DNA from: Lachnospiraceae bacterium
Lineage (GTDB): Bacteria; Bacillota; Clostridia; Lachnospirales; Lachnospiraceae
Reading direction: 5' to 3'
NCBI GenBank assembly: GCA_024696005.1
Contig: JAILHF010000067.1
Location: forward strand, 1-38,554
Length of the DNA stretch: 38,554 nucleotides
Within the stretch, counting starts at the first letter, position 1, and each line of letters opens with the position of its first letter. The notes under the pieces are model-generated. The model saw only the letters and a program-made list of their open reading frames with translations. It was not told where the DNA came from and made no database searches. The position numbers were made by a program, and so were the translations under genes. This document shows positions 7,798 through 15,362 of the stretch, one piece after another.

Positions 7798-9168
7798 TCA
7801 GCCGAGAAGAGAGAAGCCCTCGTAACGGGGAAGCCCGACGAGAAGCACAAAGAAGAAGCTGAGGATCAGCAGAACGCCCATCAATACAGGGATCCCGAAG
7901 CGTCTGACTTTTTCGGGAAGCAGGCCGGACAGGCCCTCCCAGCCGGAAACGATCAGGACCGCGAAGGGGATGACCGAAGGCAGCACATAACGTCCCTGCG
8001 CCTGGTAATCCATCGCATAGGAATAGTACATCCACAGGGCCACGTTGATCAGCGCACCGAGGAGCAGCGTCGCGTAAAAGGGCAGGCGCTCTTTGCGAAG
8101 CCCTTCCTTCCGGATCCGCAAAACGAGCCCGACCGCGGCCGCCGCATAGAGCACGACATACACCAGATAGTAAGGCTTGGTCGCAAAGATCGACATGGCT
8201 CCGTATCCGCCGATGAAGGAGCAGAAGAGCCAGAAGAACATGCCCGGCGTGCGCAGGAATTCGAAGAACGAGATGCCGTCCGAAAGCGGCGACGTCATCT
8301 CGATCCCGACACGCGCCCTGTCAGCGGCCTGCTGTGCCGCAAGGCTGCGAAGCCCGAGGAAATCCCCGTCGTGGATCGCCGCGCTGCGGATGAACCACCA
8401 GCCCGCGCCCAGAAAGATCATGAACAGCACCGGAACGGAATACTGCAGCATCTTCCGGATGTTATAACGGCGCTTGCCGTCCTTCTCTTCGAGGAAGAGG
8501 AAAAGAAAGAGCAGCGCGCAGCCCGGAAGGAACGCGTAACAGTTATAGTAGGAAAGCAGGCAGAACACAACGCCCGCAGACAGGCCCACGCATTTCGGAA
8601 GCGAGACCCCGTCCTGCGACATGGCCAGCAGATAGTAAAGCATCAGTGTGATCGAGAGAAGGCCCAGCGCGTCCAGATTGACATAGCTGTGCACAAAGAT
8701 CATCTGCGGCAGATACAGGATCGAGGTGCAGAAAAGCCAGCCCGTCCATGCATCCGAAAACAGGCGCTTTGCGATCCTGCGCAGATACACGGCCTGGATC
8801 AGGCCCAGGATCAGATTGACCGAGCGCGCGGCCAGGACCAGGGTGCTTTCCAGCCCGGAAAAGAGCGAGGCAATGCGCATCATTCCCGCCATCAGGATGT
8901 AGCTTAAGCCGGGCAGATAGGCATAGGAGCCGCCGTAACCGCTGATCGCCACTTCCCGTTCCGGTCCGATCGGGAGCCTGCCGAATTCATAGATAAAGCG
9001 GGGGATCAGATAGCGGTCCGCTTCATCCGGCGGACAATAGACCGAGGGCATGAAAACACTCGAATGCTGATGCACGATCAGAAGACCGCACAGAACGGCA
9101 AAACCGGCCAGGTAAAAAAACAGGCACAGTCCTTCCCTTATGCTTTGCTTTTTCGCCCGGTCCGCCAT
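7798..9168 (-). CDS. Polytopic membrane protein, GT-C glycosyltransferase-like (DUF2142-like)
   Basis: A 456-residue integral membrane protein with about ten to twelve hydrophobic segments. The first extracytoplasmic loop carries acidic PPDEADRYLIPRF followed by GRLPIG, an arrangement seen in GT-C fold and DUF2142-type proteins, where acidic loop residues contact lipid-linked sugars. Near the C-terminus, QGRYVLPSVIPFAVL matches the RY..P..P motif of the same proteins. It is the last gene of the pfkA operon, seven bases after proC. A lipid-phosphosugar-dependent glycosyltransferase role is inferred from fold-type features only; donor and acceptor are unknown. Confidence 0.75.
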   Translation of the reverse strand: MADRAKKQSIREGLCLFFYLAGFAVLCGLLIVHQHSSVFMPSVYCPPDEADRYLIPRFIYEFGRLPIGPEREVAISGYGGSYAYLPGLSYILMAGMMRIASLFSGLESTLVLAARSVNLILGLIQAVYLRRIAKRLFSDAWTGWLFCTSILYLPQMIFVHSYVNLDALGLLSITLMLYYLLAMSQDGVSLPKCVGLSAGVVFCLLSYYNCYAFLPGCALLFLFLFLEEKDGKRRYNIRKMLQYSVPVLFMIFLGAGWWFIRSAAIHDGDFLGLRSLAAQQAADRARVGIEMTSPLSDGISFFEFLRTPGMFFWLFCSFIGGYGAMSIFATKPYYLVYVVLYAAAAVGLVLRIRKEGLRKERLPFYATLLLGALINVALWMYYSYAMDYQAQGRYVLPSVIPFAVLIVSGWEGLSGLLPEKVRRFGIPVLMGVLLILSFFFVLLVGLPRYEGFSLLG

Positions 9169-9174
9169 GAATCC

Positions 9175-9969
9175 TTACAGTTCGCGGGAACGCTCCGCTG
9201 CCGCCTCCACCGCATCTATAACAGCCCCGCGGAAGCCCTCCTGCTCCAGCACGCGGACTGCTGCGATGGTAGTACCTGCAGGTGAACATACCATATCCTT
9301 AAGCTCGCCGGGATGCTTGCCGGTATCCAGCATAAGCTTTGCGCTGCCGTAAACTGCCTGGGCTGCAAACTCATAAGCCTGGGCACGGGGCATGCCTTCC
9401 TCTACAGCCGCATCTGCCATTGCTTCAATGAACATAAACACATAAGCCGGTGCGGAACCGCTCACACCAACTACCGCATCCATAAGCTTCTCCGAAACCA
9501 CGGATGCACGTCCGAAAGCCCTTAAGATGGAAAGGGCTGTTTCCTTCTCTTCTTCAGTAACTAATGCATTGGGGGTAGCTGCGGTGATAGCCTCTCCCAC
9601 CAGCGCTGCGGTATTGGGCATACAGCGTACACACTTGATGTCGCTGCCAAGATGCTCAGAAAGCCATGCAATGGTCTTGCCTGCCATGATGGATATGACC
9701 ACCTGATCCTTACGCAGGGACGCCTTAAAGCCCTCTATGGCCTCTGCCGCAAACTGAGGCTTAACAGCCAGCACAAGATAGTCCGCATTCTTTACCACTT
9801 CATTATTATCCGTGCCCGCATTGATCTTAAACTCATCGGCACGCTTCTTTGCCATATCTGCATTTACATCCGCACCATATATATCCGAAGCTGCTACCAG
9901 GCCTTTCTTAAGAAGCCCTCCTATCATGGCGCCTGCCATATTTCCGAGTCCGATAAATCCGATCTTCAT
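9175..9969 (-). CDS. proC: Pyrroline-5-carboxylate reductase
   Basis: Reduces 1-pyrroline-5-carboxylate to proline with NAD(P)H, the last step of proline synthesis. The 264-residue protein begins with the Rossmann motif IGFIGLGNMAGAMIGGLL. It contains VLAVKPQ, CMPNTAALVGEA and the C-terminal signature SPAGTTIAAVRVLEQEGFRG-like region of the dimerisation domain. The start overlaps the methyltransferase stop by four bases. Its G+C in the 5' half (about 45-50% in sampled stretches) is lower than neighbours near 58%, suggesting a separate history. The operon context with pfkA does not explain the proline link. Confidence 0.96.
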   Translation of the reverse strand: MKIGFIGLGNMAGAMIGGLLKKGLVAASDIYGADVNADMAKKRADEFKINAGTDNNEVVKNADYLVLAVKPQFAAEAIEGFKASLRKDQVVISIMAGKTIAWLSEHLGSDIKCVRCMPNTAALVGEAITAATPNALVTEEEKETALSILRAFGRASVVSEKLMDAVVGVSGSAPAYVFMFIEAMADAAVEEGMPRAQAYEFAAQAVYGSAKLMLDTGKHPGELKDMVCSPAGTTIAAVRVLEQEGFRGAVIDAVEAAAERSREL

Positions 9970-10769
9970 TTTTGATATCCTCTCTGTCTGGCCGCCTCGT
10001 ACAGAAGCAGGGCGGCGCTTACTGAAGCATTCAGCGATTCCGTCTTTCCCGCCATCGGGATGAAGACCGAATCGTCAGCTCCGTCTATGGTTTCTTTTTT
10101 CAGCCCCTTGCCCTCGTTTCCGATGACAAAGGCCGTGGGTCCTAAGTAATCCCTGCCGGAAAACACCTCCGCGCCTTCCATGGCGGCAGCGTGTATCTTC
10201 ACTCCCCTGCTGCGAAGCGTCCCGAAGCAGAAGCTTAAGTCCGAAAGCCTCATGAAGGGCAGGCGGAAGATCGCGCCCATCGTGGAGCGCACCACCTTCG
10301 GGCTGTAGATGTCCGCGGTATTGCCGGCCAGGATCACGCCGTGTGCTCCGGCGGCCTCGGCGGTCCTGAGCACCGTGCCCAGATTGCCCGGGTCCTGTAT
10401 GTCCTCCAGCAGGATCAGAAGCGGGGCCTTTCCTTCCGGCAAAAGCTCCTCCCAGTCGTGCTTCCTTCGCTTCACGACCGCCAGCACGCCCTGGGGCGTG
10501 ACCACATCCGACATCTTTTCCATGACCGGCAGGCTCACCTCTTCCGCCCTGCCGTCACGCAACAGCTGCTCCGGATCGGAATGCCCGCGTTCCTTCAGGA
10601 CCCTCAGGCCTTCCTCCGTGAAATACGCTTCTTTGATGTCGCCGGGCGGGATCTCCTCAAAGAGCCGCACCCCCTCCGCAACGAAGACGCCTTCTTCCTC
10701 ACGCAGGGCGGCTTTTTTGTTCAGCGCACAGACATGCTTTACCTTTTCATTCGCAGGGGAGCTAATCAC
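9966..10769 (-). CDS. TrmH/SpoU-family RNA methyltransferase
   Basis: Predicted 2'-O-ribose methyltransferase acting on rRNA or tRNA with S-adenosylmethionine. The 267-residue protein has an N-terminal substrate-binding domain (about residues 1-105). The SPOUT trefoil-knot domain follows, with EDIQDPGNLGTVLRTAEAAG (motif 1), IGNEGKGL (motif 2) and MAGKTESLNASVSAALLLYE (motif 3), the full SpoU set. It overlaps pfkA by four bases and proC by four bases, so all three are coupled. Target nucleotide cannot be inferred; homologues beside other genes are often labelled RlmB or TsnR-like. Confidence 0.93.
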   Translation of the reverse strand: MISSPANEKVKHVCALNKKAALREEEGVFVAEGVRLFEEIPPGDIKEAYFTEEGLRVLKERGHSDPEQLLRDGRAEEVSLPVMEKMSDVVTPQGVLAVVKRRKHDWEELLPEGKAPLLILLEDIQDPGNLGTVLRTAEAAGAHGVILAGNTADIYSPKVVRSTMGAIFRLPFMRLSDLSFCFGTLRSRGVKIHAAAMEGAEVFSGRDYLGPTAFVIGNEGKGLKKETIDGADDSVFIPMAGKTESLNASVSAALLLYEAARQRGYQK

Positions 10770-11740
10770 AGGATCTTGCTCACCTCGTATTCATACTCGG
10801 GGATGCTCTTTTCCATCGCGAGCGCTTCGTCGATGTCGAAATCCACAAAGCGGCCGTTCTTCTGCGCTACCACACGGTTGCTCTTTCCGTCACGCAGAAG
10901 GTCCGCAGCCATAGCTCCCATGATGGAAGCATAATAGCGGTCCTTACAGCTGGGAGAGCCGCCGCGCTGCATGTAACCCAGTATCGTCGCACGGGTCTCC
11001 ATGCCGGTGGCCGCCTCGATGCGCCTTGCCATGGAAGTGGAGTGCCCGATGCCTTCGGCATTGATGATGATGTGATGCTTTTTGCCCAGCTTCCGGTTCT
11101 CGATGATATGGTTGATGATGCGCTGCTCGTTGTAATCGTACTTCTCCGGCAGCAGTATGTCCTCGGCTCCGTTCGCGACACCGCACCAGAGCGCGATGTA
11201 ACCGGCTCCGCGCCCCATGACCTCGATGATGGAGCAGCGTTCGTGGGAGGAGGAAGTGTCGCGCACCTTGTCAATGGCTTCCATGGCCGTGTTGATGGCC
11301 GTGTCAAAGCCGATGGTGTAATCGGTGCAGGCGATGTCAAGGTCGATGGTCCCGGGAAGGCCCACCGTATTGATGCCTTCATGCGAGAGCTTCTGTGCCC
11401 CGCGGTAAGAGCCGTCGCCGCCGATCACGACGATGCCGTCGATCCCGTGCTTGTGGCAGATCTCGGCACCCTTGCGTATGCCTTCTTCCGTGCGGAATTC
11501 CTGGCAGCGCGCCGTTCCCAGTATGGTGCCGCCCAGGCCGATGATCTCGGAGACCGAATGCTTGTCCATGTCGATGATCTCTTCGTTCAGCAGGCCCTGA
11601 TAGCCCTTCTTGATCCCTTTCACGCTCATCCCGTTCGCGATAGCCTTGCGGACCACGGCACGGATCGCCGCGTTCATTCCCGGGGAATCGCCTCCGCTGG
11701 TCAGAACACCGATCGTCTTAACTTCCTTTGTCTCTCCCAT
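10766..11740 (-). CDS. pfkA: ATP-dependent 6-phosphofructokinase
   Basis: Phosphorylates fructose 6-phosphate in glycolysis. At 324 residues it is the short bacterial PfkA form. The N-terminal ATP site TSGGDSPGMNAAIR and IGGDGSYRGAQ are present. Gly rather than Asp after GGD indicates ATP and not pyrophosphate as donor. The catalytic PGTIDLDI keeps both Asp residues although the Asn of the common TIDND is Leu. RxSSHER..IIEVMGRGAG completes the F6P/allosteric signature. First gene of a four-gene operon with a strong promoter at 11790-11818. Confidence 0.97.
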   Translation of the reverse strand: MGETKEVKTIGVLTSGGDSPGMNAAIRAVVRKAIANGMSVKGIKKGYQGLLNEEIIDMDKHSVSEIIGLGGTILGTARCQEFRTEEGIRKGAEICHKHGIDGIVVIGGDGSYRGAQKLSHEGINTVGLPGTIDLDIACTDYTIGFDTAINTAMEAIDKVRDTSSSHERCSIIEVMGRGAGYIALWCGVANGAEDILLPEKYDYNEQRIINHIIENRKLGKKHHIIINAEGIGHSTSMARRIEAATGMETRATILGYMQRGGSPSCKDRYYASIMGAMAADLLRDGKSNRVVAQKNGRFVDFDIDEALAMEKSIPEYEYEVSKIL

Positions 11741-11789
11741 GTTTCTTTCCTCCTTCAGAAAAGGATTTCCTCTTACAACATTGGCCTAT

Positions 11790-11818
11790 ATTATAGCGGA
11801 TTTGCCCCCGTTTTTCAA
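11790..11818 (-). promoter_or_regulatory. Sigma-A promoter for the pfkA operon
   Basis: Minus-strand TTGAAA (11813-11818), 17-bp spacer, TATAAT (11790-11795), about 50 bases before the pfkA start; GAAGGAGGAAAG precedes the ATG as a strong ribosome site. Confidence 0.82.
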
Positions 11819-11851
11819 TGACAAAAGACTTGAAGGCCCCCGCATCCGCAT

Positions 11852-11881
11852 AAAAAGAGCCGCAGAAATGATCCGCGGCCC
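11852..11881 (-). terminator. Rho-independent terminator after the cytidylate-kinase-like gene
   Basis: Minus-strand GGGCCGC (11875-11881) pairs with GCGGCTC (11857-11863) across an 11-base loop, including one G-U pair, and is followed by TTTTT (11852-11856). It lies 22 bases after the stop codon and ends the sigI-rsgI transcript. Confidence 0.75.
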
Positions 11882-11903
11882 GATAGGGATTATTCTGTTT
11901 TAC

Positions 11904-12530
11904 TCAACCGAACTTTACCTGCAGGTAATGCTCCACAAGCTCCACACACTGCTCGTAGCTCAGCTCACCCGTATTCAGGCAGAGGTCGTAATTGTAGGGA
12001 CTCTCCCATTCCTTGCCTGTGTGATAGCGGTAATAAGCCCTGCGGTACTTGTCCATGTCCAGGATATGCTTCTCCGCCTCTTTCCGGCTCATGTCCAGGC
12101 GCTTCATCTCGGTCTGTATGCACTTCTCCAGCGGGGCGTACACGAATATGCTCACCACATTGGGGAAGTCGCGCAGCACATAATCCGCTGCCCTTCCGAT
12201 GCATACAAAGCTCTCGCGCTCGGCCAGTTCCTTCAGAACCTTGGCCTGAAAGGCAAAGAGGTTGTCGTTCTTGGTATAATCCGGACTTTCCGGAGGGATG
12301 ATCTCGCCACTGTAGACCTTTTGCGTCACATGATACAGAAGGCTCTTTTTCGTGGTCTCATCCGCGCGGGCAAATAACTCCTCGCTGATTCCGCTGTCGT
12401 CACTGGCCATGCGCAGGATCTTTTTGTCATAGAAATCGATCCCGTGCTTTTCCGCAAACATCTTTCCTATGATCGTGGCTCCGCTGCCGCAGGTTCGCGT
12501 CAGCGCCAGCACAAAGCGTTTTTCACTCAT
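11904..12530 (-). CDS. Cytidylate kinase-like family protein
   Basis: A 208-residue P-loop NTPase of the cytidylate-kinase-2 type, distinct from housekeeping Cmk. The N-terminus FVLALTRTCGSGATIIGK carries the phosphate loop in the unusual form CGSGATIIGK. FYDKKIL and the SGI..E segment follow as in this family, then a VCIGRAADYVL nucleotide-site strand and the lid-like RLDMSRKEAEKHILDMDKYR. Such proteins commonly sit in Lachnospiraceae accessory operons, and the physiological substrate is not established. It starts ten bases after the rsgI stop and ends in a terminator, so it is the last gene of the sigI-rsgI unit. Confidence 0.85.
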   Translation of the reverse strand: MSEKRFVLALTRTCGSGATIIGKMFAEKHGIDFYDKKILRMASDDSGISEELFARADETTKKSLLYHVTQKVYSGEIIPPESPDYTKNDNLFAFQAKVLKELAERESFVCIGRAADYVLRDFPNVVSIFVYAPLEKCIQTEMKRLDMSRKEAEKHILDMDKYRRAYYRYHTGKEWESPYNYDLCLNTGELSYEQCVELVEHYLQVKFG

Positions 12531-12540
12531 CCAAAAACCC

Positions 12541-13875
12541 TCACTCTACCGTCGGGACAGGCGTTGTCGTAGGATCGGTCTGACTCTGAGGCTTGGGCGT
12601 GGGCGTCACCACCTCGGTGGGAACAGGCGTCGGGGACGCGGGTTCTTCCGTGGGCGAAGGAGCATTCGTAGGCTCCCCGCTCGTAGGTGTGGGCACCTTG
12701 GTCGGCCTCGGAGTGGGCGTAGGTGTGGACGTGGGTCCGATCGCCGGCTTCGGCGTAGGCGTAGGCCTCGTCGTAGGCGTAGGCGTGGACGTGGGTCCGA
12801 TCACCGGCTTGGGTGTAGGCGTCGGCTTCAATGTGGGCGTCGGCGTCAAAGTAGGCGCAAGCGTGGGCTTGACCGTGGGAAGTGCGGTCGGGCTCGGCGC
12901 AGCGGTAGGCGTAATGCCTTCGTCCGAACCGGTCGGTACCGGCGTAACCGTAACCGTAGCAGCAAGCGTCACGGTAGGCGTTGCGGTCACATCGCTGTCG
13001 CCGCTGCCCGCCTTGGGCGTTGCGCTGGGGTCTTCCGGCTGCTTGTCTTCCGACACGGAGTCCTTCTTTCCCGGGGTAGGAGTGGCAGCTGTATATGCCG
13101 TCGGTTCAGCCGTCGGCTCGACAGTGGGCGTGGCGCTCGCTTCCGCGACCGTCTTGGCCGGTGCCTCTGCAGTTACCTGCGTCAGGCCGCTGCTCTCTAC
13201 CAGATCTTTGACGGAGTCCTTGCTCAGGTTCTCCTTGGTCTCTTTCTCTGCTTTTTTCCCTACTTCATAACGTCCCGTGCTCACCCCCATCTCCCGGGCT
13301 TCTTTCCGCTCGGAGATGCTGGCGTCTACCACATACACGGCAAGCTCTGTTTCCACGGCAACGGTTTCCGCTGCCTGCTTCAGATTATCACGCACATCCG
13401 CGTTGTCCGCAACAACGGAAAGCAGCATTACATTGTCTTTTTCTTCGCCAAGGTAACCTGCTTCATAAAGCGCATCCTTCGTGCTTTCCAGCACGCTTTC
13501 CAGTTTCTCTCCCCGGATGCCGCCTTCTTCCAGGCACGCGACGATCGCTTCCGCATCGGCGTTGAGGGCGGAAACCCTAAGCACCTTGCATTTCGCGTTC
13601 ATCGCGTATTCCAGGGAAGGATTGACATCCACAGTCACATAAGCACATTCCTTCATGTTCCGGCCATAGAAAATGCCGGAACCGGCAAACACCACAAGAA
13701 GAGCCGCCGCTGCCGCGACCGCACGGAAAGCATTACTGTAGATAATGTTGTTCTTTTTGGGCATCTCGATCTGCTGACCGACACGATAGCCCCGGTCGGG
13801 AATGCGTTCTACCGCGCCGCCCTTGGCAAGCACGGCCGCATATCCGTCCCTGATCTCCAATACTACTGCTTTCAT
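12541..13875 (-). CDS. rsgI: Anti-sigma-I factor RsgI with Pro/Thr-rich tail
   Basis: Membrane anti-sigma factor that holds SigI until an outside signal arrives. The 444-residue protein has a cytoplasmic RsgI_N domain (about residues 1-42, VVLEIRDGYAAVLAKGG), one membrane segment (about 49-69), then the conserved extracytoplasmic YVTVDVNPSLEYAMN domain. The Asn-Pro bond in VDVNPS corresponds to the autoproteolysis site described for clostridial RsgI. Residues about 225-444 are a Pro/Thr/Ser low-complexity region with two copies of a KPxIGPTSTPTPT unit and no recognisable carbohydrate-binding module. It follows sigI but is separated from it by a 147-bp palindromic element. Ligand unknown. Confidence 0.92.
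   Translation of the reverse strand: MKAVVLEIRDGYAAVLAKGGAVERIPDRGYRVGQQIEMPKKNNIIYSNAFRAVAAAAALLVVFAGSGIFYGRNMKECAYVTVDVNPSLEYAMNAKCKVLRVSALNADAEAIVACLEEGGIRGEKLESVLESTKDALYEAGYLGEEKDNVMLLSVVADNADVRDNLKQAAETVAVETELAVYVVDASISERKEAREMGVSTGRYEVGKKAEKETKENLSKDSVKDLVESSGLTQVTAEAPAKTVAEASATPTVEPTAEPTAYTAATPTPGKKDSVSEDKQPEDPSATPKAGSGDSDVTATPTVTLAATVTVTPVPTGSDEGITPTAAPSPTALPTVKPTLAPTLTPTPTLKPTPTPKPVIGPTSTPTPTTRPTPTPKPAIGPTSTPTPTPRPTKVPTPTSGEPTNAPSPTEEPASPTPVPTEVVTPTPKPQSQTDPTTTPVPTVE
12718..12836 (-). repeat. Internal tandem repeat encoding the RsgI Pro/Thr tail
   Basis: Two near-identical DNA copies of about 60 bases encode PTPTPKPxIGPTSTPTPT units in the extracellular tail, inside a longer array of TPTP-coding triplets. 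Such arrays vary in length by slippage. Boundaries are approximate. Confidence 0.7.
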
Positions 13876-13914
13876 TTCCCTTTACTTCCTCATATTCGCA
13901 CAAAGACGCTTCAC

Positions 13915-14061
13915 GTTACCGTTCTCTCACGAGCCACGCACTCCGCTGCGTGGCTGCGGGCCAATGTTTTGGCCTGCAGGCTTGCCGCCCATCGGCGAAG
14001 CCGATCATGCATGGCGGCAAGCGCGTTATGTTCGGCGGCTGGTCAGCCGCTGAACAGTAAC
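13915..14061. repeat. 147-bp palindromic intergenic element, copy A
   Basis: Bounded by GTTACCGTTC (13915-13924) and GAACAGTAAC (14052-14061), an imperfect terminal inverted repeat with one mismatch. It contains four stems: 13932-13940 with 13947-13955; GGCCAA/TTGGCC at 13959-13974; GCTTGCCGCC/GGCGGCAAGC (13980-13989 with 14013-14022) enclosing ATCGGC/GCCGAT; and a GTTCGGCGGCT hairpin at the right end. Its reverse complement matches copy B at 18890-19036 with the same length. It sits between sigI and rsgI, so it would fold in their shared transcript. ERIC/BIME-like or non-autonomous transposon-like; no coding capacity. Confidence 0.85.
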
Positions 14062-14070
14062 GCTTACGCG

Positions 14071-14802
14071 TCACTCATCGTCAGACAGGTAATCTCCCAA
14101 TAAAGGAAAATCACCTTTTAAGATCTCGGCGGCCGCAATGATGTAACGTCTGTGCCGATCCATGAGTTTGCGCTGGAGGCCCGTTCCGTTGCAAAGAGCT
14201 TTGATCGGCAGGCTGTGTTCCTTCCGCATCTTCTCAAAAAGAGGAGCTGTGTTAAGAAGGAGTCCCACGGCCATCCTGCAGGCTTCTTTCGTCTTGCGGG
14301 ATCTGGGCGAACATTCCGTCAGATCGAAGAACGAGAAGCCATAGCCGGCCAGAATCGACTGGACCGCCTCGATTTCGTCCTGCAGAGGGGTGGTATCTGC
14401 GATCGCTGCACTCTCACCGCCTCCGCTGTTACGGATGCTGCCTGCAATATGTTCCTCTCCGCTGCCGTCCTCTTCGTCATCGGTATATTCACCCATGAGT
14501 ACTCCGGGCTGCACGGGGATTTCCACGCTGCGGGAAAGCCTCCGCCGTTCTTCATCCAAAAGCCTGCGCTTGATCACCACGCCGGCAAAGCTTCCGAAGC
14601 TCCCTTTGTCCGGTTTGTACACTCTCACGGCTTCGTGAAAGGCGATCAGGGCAATGGACCATTCGTCATCATCGTCGCGCACGTATCTGTGCAGACTCTT
14701 GGAAGCACAACCTAAAATAAATGTTTTATTTTCTGCGGCAAAGCGATTGAAGGCCTCATCACTTTCCTTCGCACTTACTGCCGCCCTGGAAAAATCATCC
14801 AT
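14071..14802 (-). CDS. sigI: RNA polymerase sigma-I factor
   Basis: Alternative sigma factor of the SigI group, controlled by the RsgI encoded just downstream. The 243-residue protein has a sigma-2 region with DEWSIALIAFHEAVRVYKPD and GSFGSFAGVVIKRRLLDEERR, typical of SigI. A C-terminal SigI-type domain includes LPIKALCNGTGLQRKLMDRHRRYIIAAAEILKGD-like sequence, binding the -35 element. An acidic linker separates the two. The only ribosome site (AGGAG) lies about 15 bases before the ATG, and an in-frame TAG blocks an earlier start, so initiation may be weak. Two candidate promoters precede it, one SigI-type. Confidence 0.93.
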   Translation of the reverse strand: MDDFSRAAVSAKESDEAFNRFAAENKTFILGCASKSLHRYVRDDDDEWSIALIAFHEAVRVYKPDKGSFGSFAGVVIKRRLLDEERRRLSRSVEIPVQPGVLMGEYTDDEEDGSGEEHIAGSIRNSGGGESAAIADTTPLQDEIEAVQSILAGYGFSFFDLTECSPRSRKTKEACRMAVGLLLNTAPLFEKMRKEHSLPIKALCNGTGLQRKLMDRHRRYIIAAAEILKGDFPLLGDYLSDDE

Positions 14803-14846
14803 AACCGTAGTCAGTTTCTCCTAAGGCCATATTTCGTGATTTTCCC

Positions 14847-14875
14847 ATTATAATATGATAAAGGCAATTTGTAAA
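14847..14875 (-). promoter_or_regulatory. Sigma-A promoter for sigI
   Basis: Minus-strand TTTACA (14870-14875), 17-bp spacer, TATAAT (14847-14852), about 45 bases before the sigI start. Only one mismatch to consensus across both hexamers. Confidence 0.8.
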
Positions 14876-14938
14876 TCACGGAGACCGATTTCATCTTGCA
14901 ACCGACCTCCGCTACTTTTATCTTCTTATACCTATAAA

Positions 14939-14967
14939 TTCGAAAAACGGGGCAAAAAAAAGGGGGT
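14939..14967 (-). promoter_or_regulatory. Candidate SigI-dependent autoregulatory promoter
   Basis: Minus-strand ACCCCC (14962-14967) and CGAA (14939-14942) are separated by 19 bases, upstream of the sigma-A promoter of sigI. The ACCCCC / CGAA pair is the hallmark described for SigI promoters of Bacillus and cellulolytic clostridia. The spacer is largely T-rich. Spacing was not checked against a curated set. Confidence 0.5.
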
Positions 14968-14972
14968 AGCAC

Positions 14973-15002
14973 AAAAAAAACCGCCCCGATCTCTCGGGGC
15001 GG
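14973..15002 (-). terminator. Strong Rho-independent terminator after rpsR
   Basis: On the minus strand CCGCCCCGA (15002-14994) pairs perfectly with TCGGGGCGG (14989-14981) over a four-base loop, followed by eight T residues (14980-14973). It ends the rpsF-ssb-rpsR transcript and insulates sigI. Confidence 0.95.
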
Positions 15003-15052
15003 CCGGTGAAAGTATCCTCTTTTCCTTCTCAAATCTTTCTCAAATGGTATTC

Positions 15053-15322
15053 TTAGTCCGTCACATAGGGCATAAGTGCCATATGACGCGCACGCTTGAT
15101 CGCCAGGGTCAGCGCACGCTGATGCTTTGCACAGCAGCCGGTAACACGTCTGGGCAGGATCTTTCCGCGCTCGGATACATACTTCTTGAGCTTTACGGTA
15201 TCCTTGTAGCTGATCTCATTGTCCTTGCCGCAGAAAACACAGACCTTTTTACGTCTGCGAAGACCGTTACCCATTCTTCTTCTGGGTGCATCGCTTTTAT
15301 CAGACTCTCTGTTAAATGCCAT
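15053..15322 (-). CDS. rpsR: 30S ribosomal protein S18
   Basis: Small-subunit protein that pairs with S6 on the platform of the 30S subunit. The 89-residue product is very basic and has the S18 signature [22 protein letters not shown]-like region, with [27 protein letters not shown]-like C-terminal half. Four Cys residues (CVFC and GCC) suggest the zinc-binding C+ form. Last gene of rpsF-ssb-rpsR and followed directly by a strong terminator. Confidence 0.98.
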   Translation of the reverse strand: MAFNRESDKSDAPRRRMGNGLRRRKKVCVFCGKDNEISYKDTVKLKKYVSERGKILPRRVTGCCAKHQRALTLAIKRARHMALMPYVTD

Positions 15323-15362
15323 GATCTTACCTCCTGTTATTGTTCGTACGGGACGAGCGCCT

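Noticed and set aside
12700-12860. CRISPR-like array
   Set aside because: Repeats are in frame and code for Pro/Thr units with no unique spacers of even size.
12593-13270. Plus-strand Gly/Val repeat protein
   Set aside because: Direct antisense product of the Pro/Thr array of RsgI.
12469-14103. Plus-strand 544-residue Arg-rich open frame opposite rsgI
   Set aside because: Arg/Gly repeats come from the antisense of TPTP codons and its end runs through element A; no ribosome site or homology.
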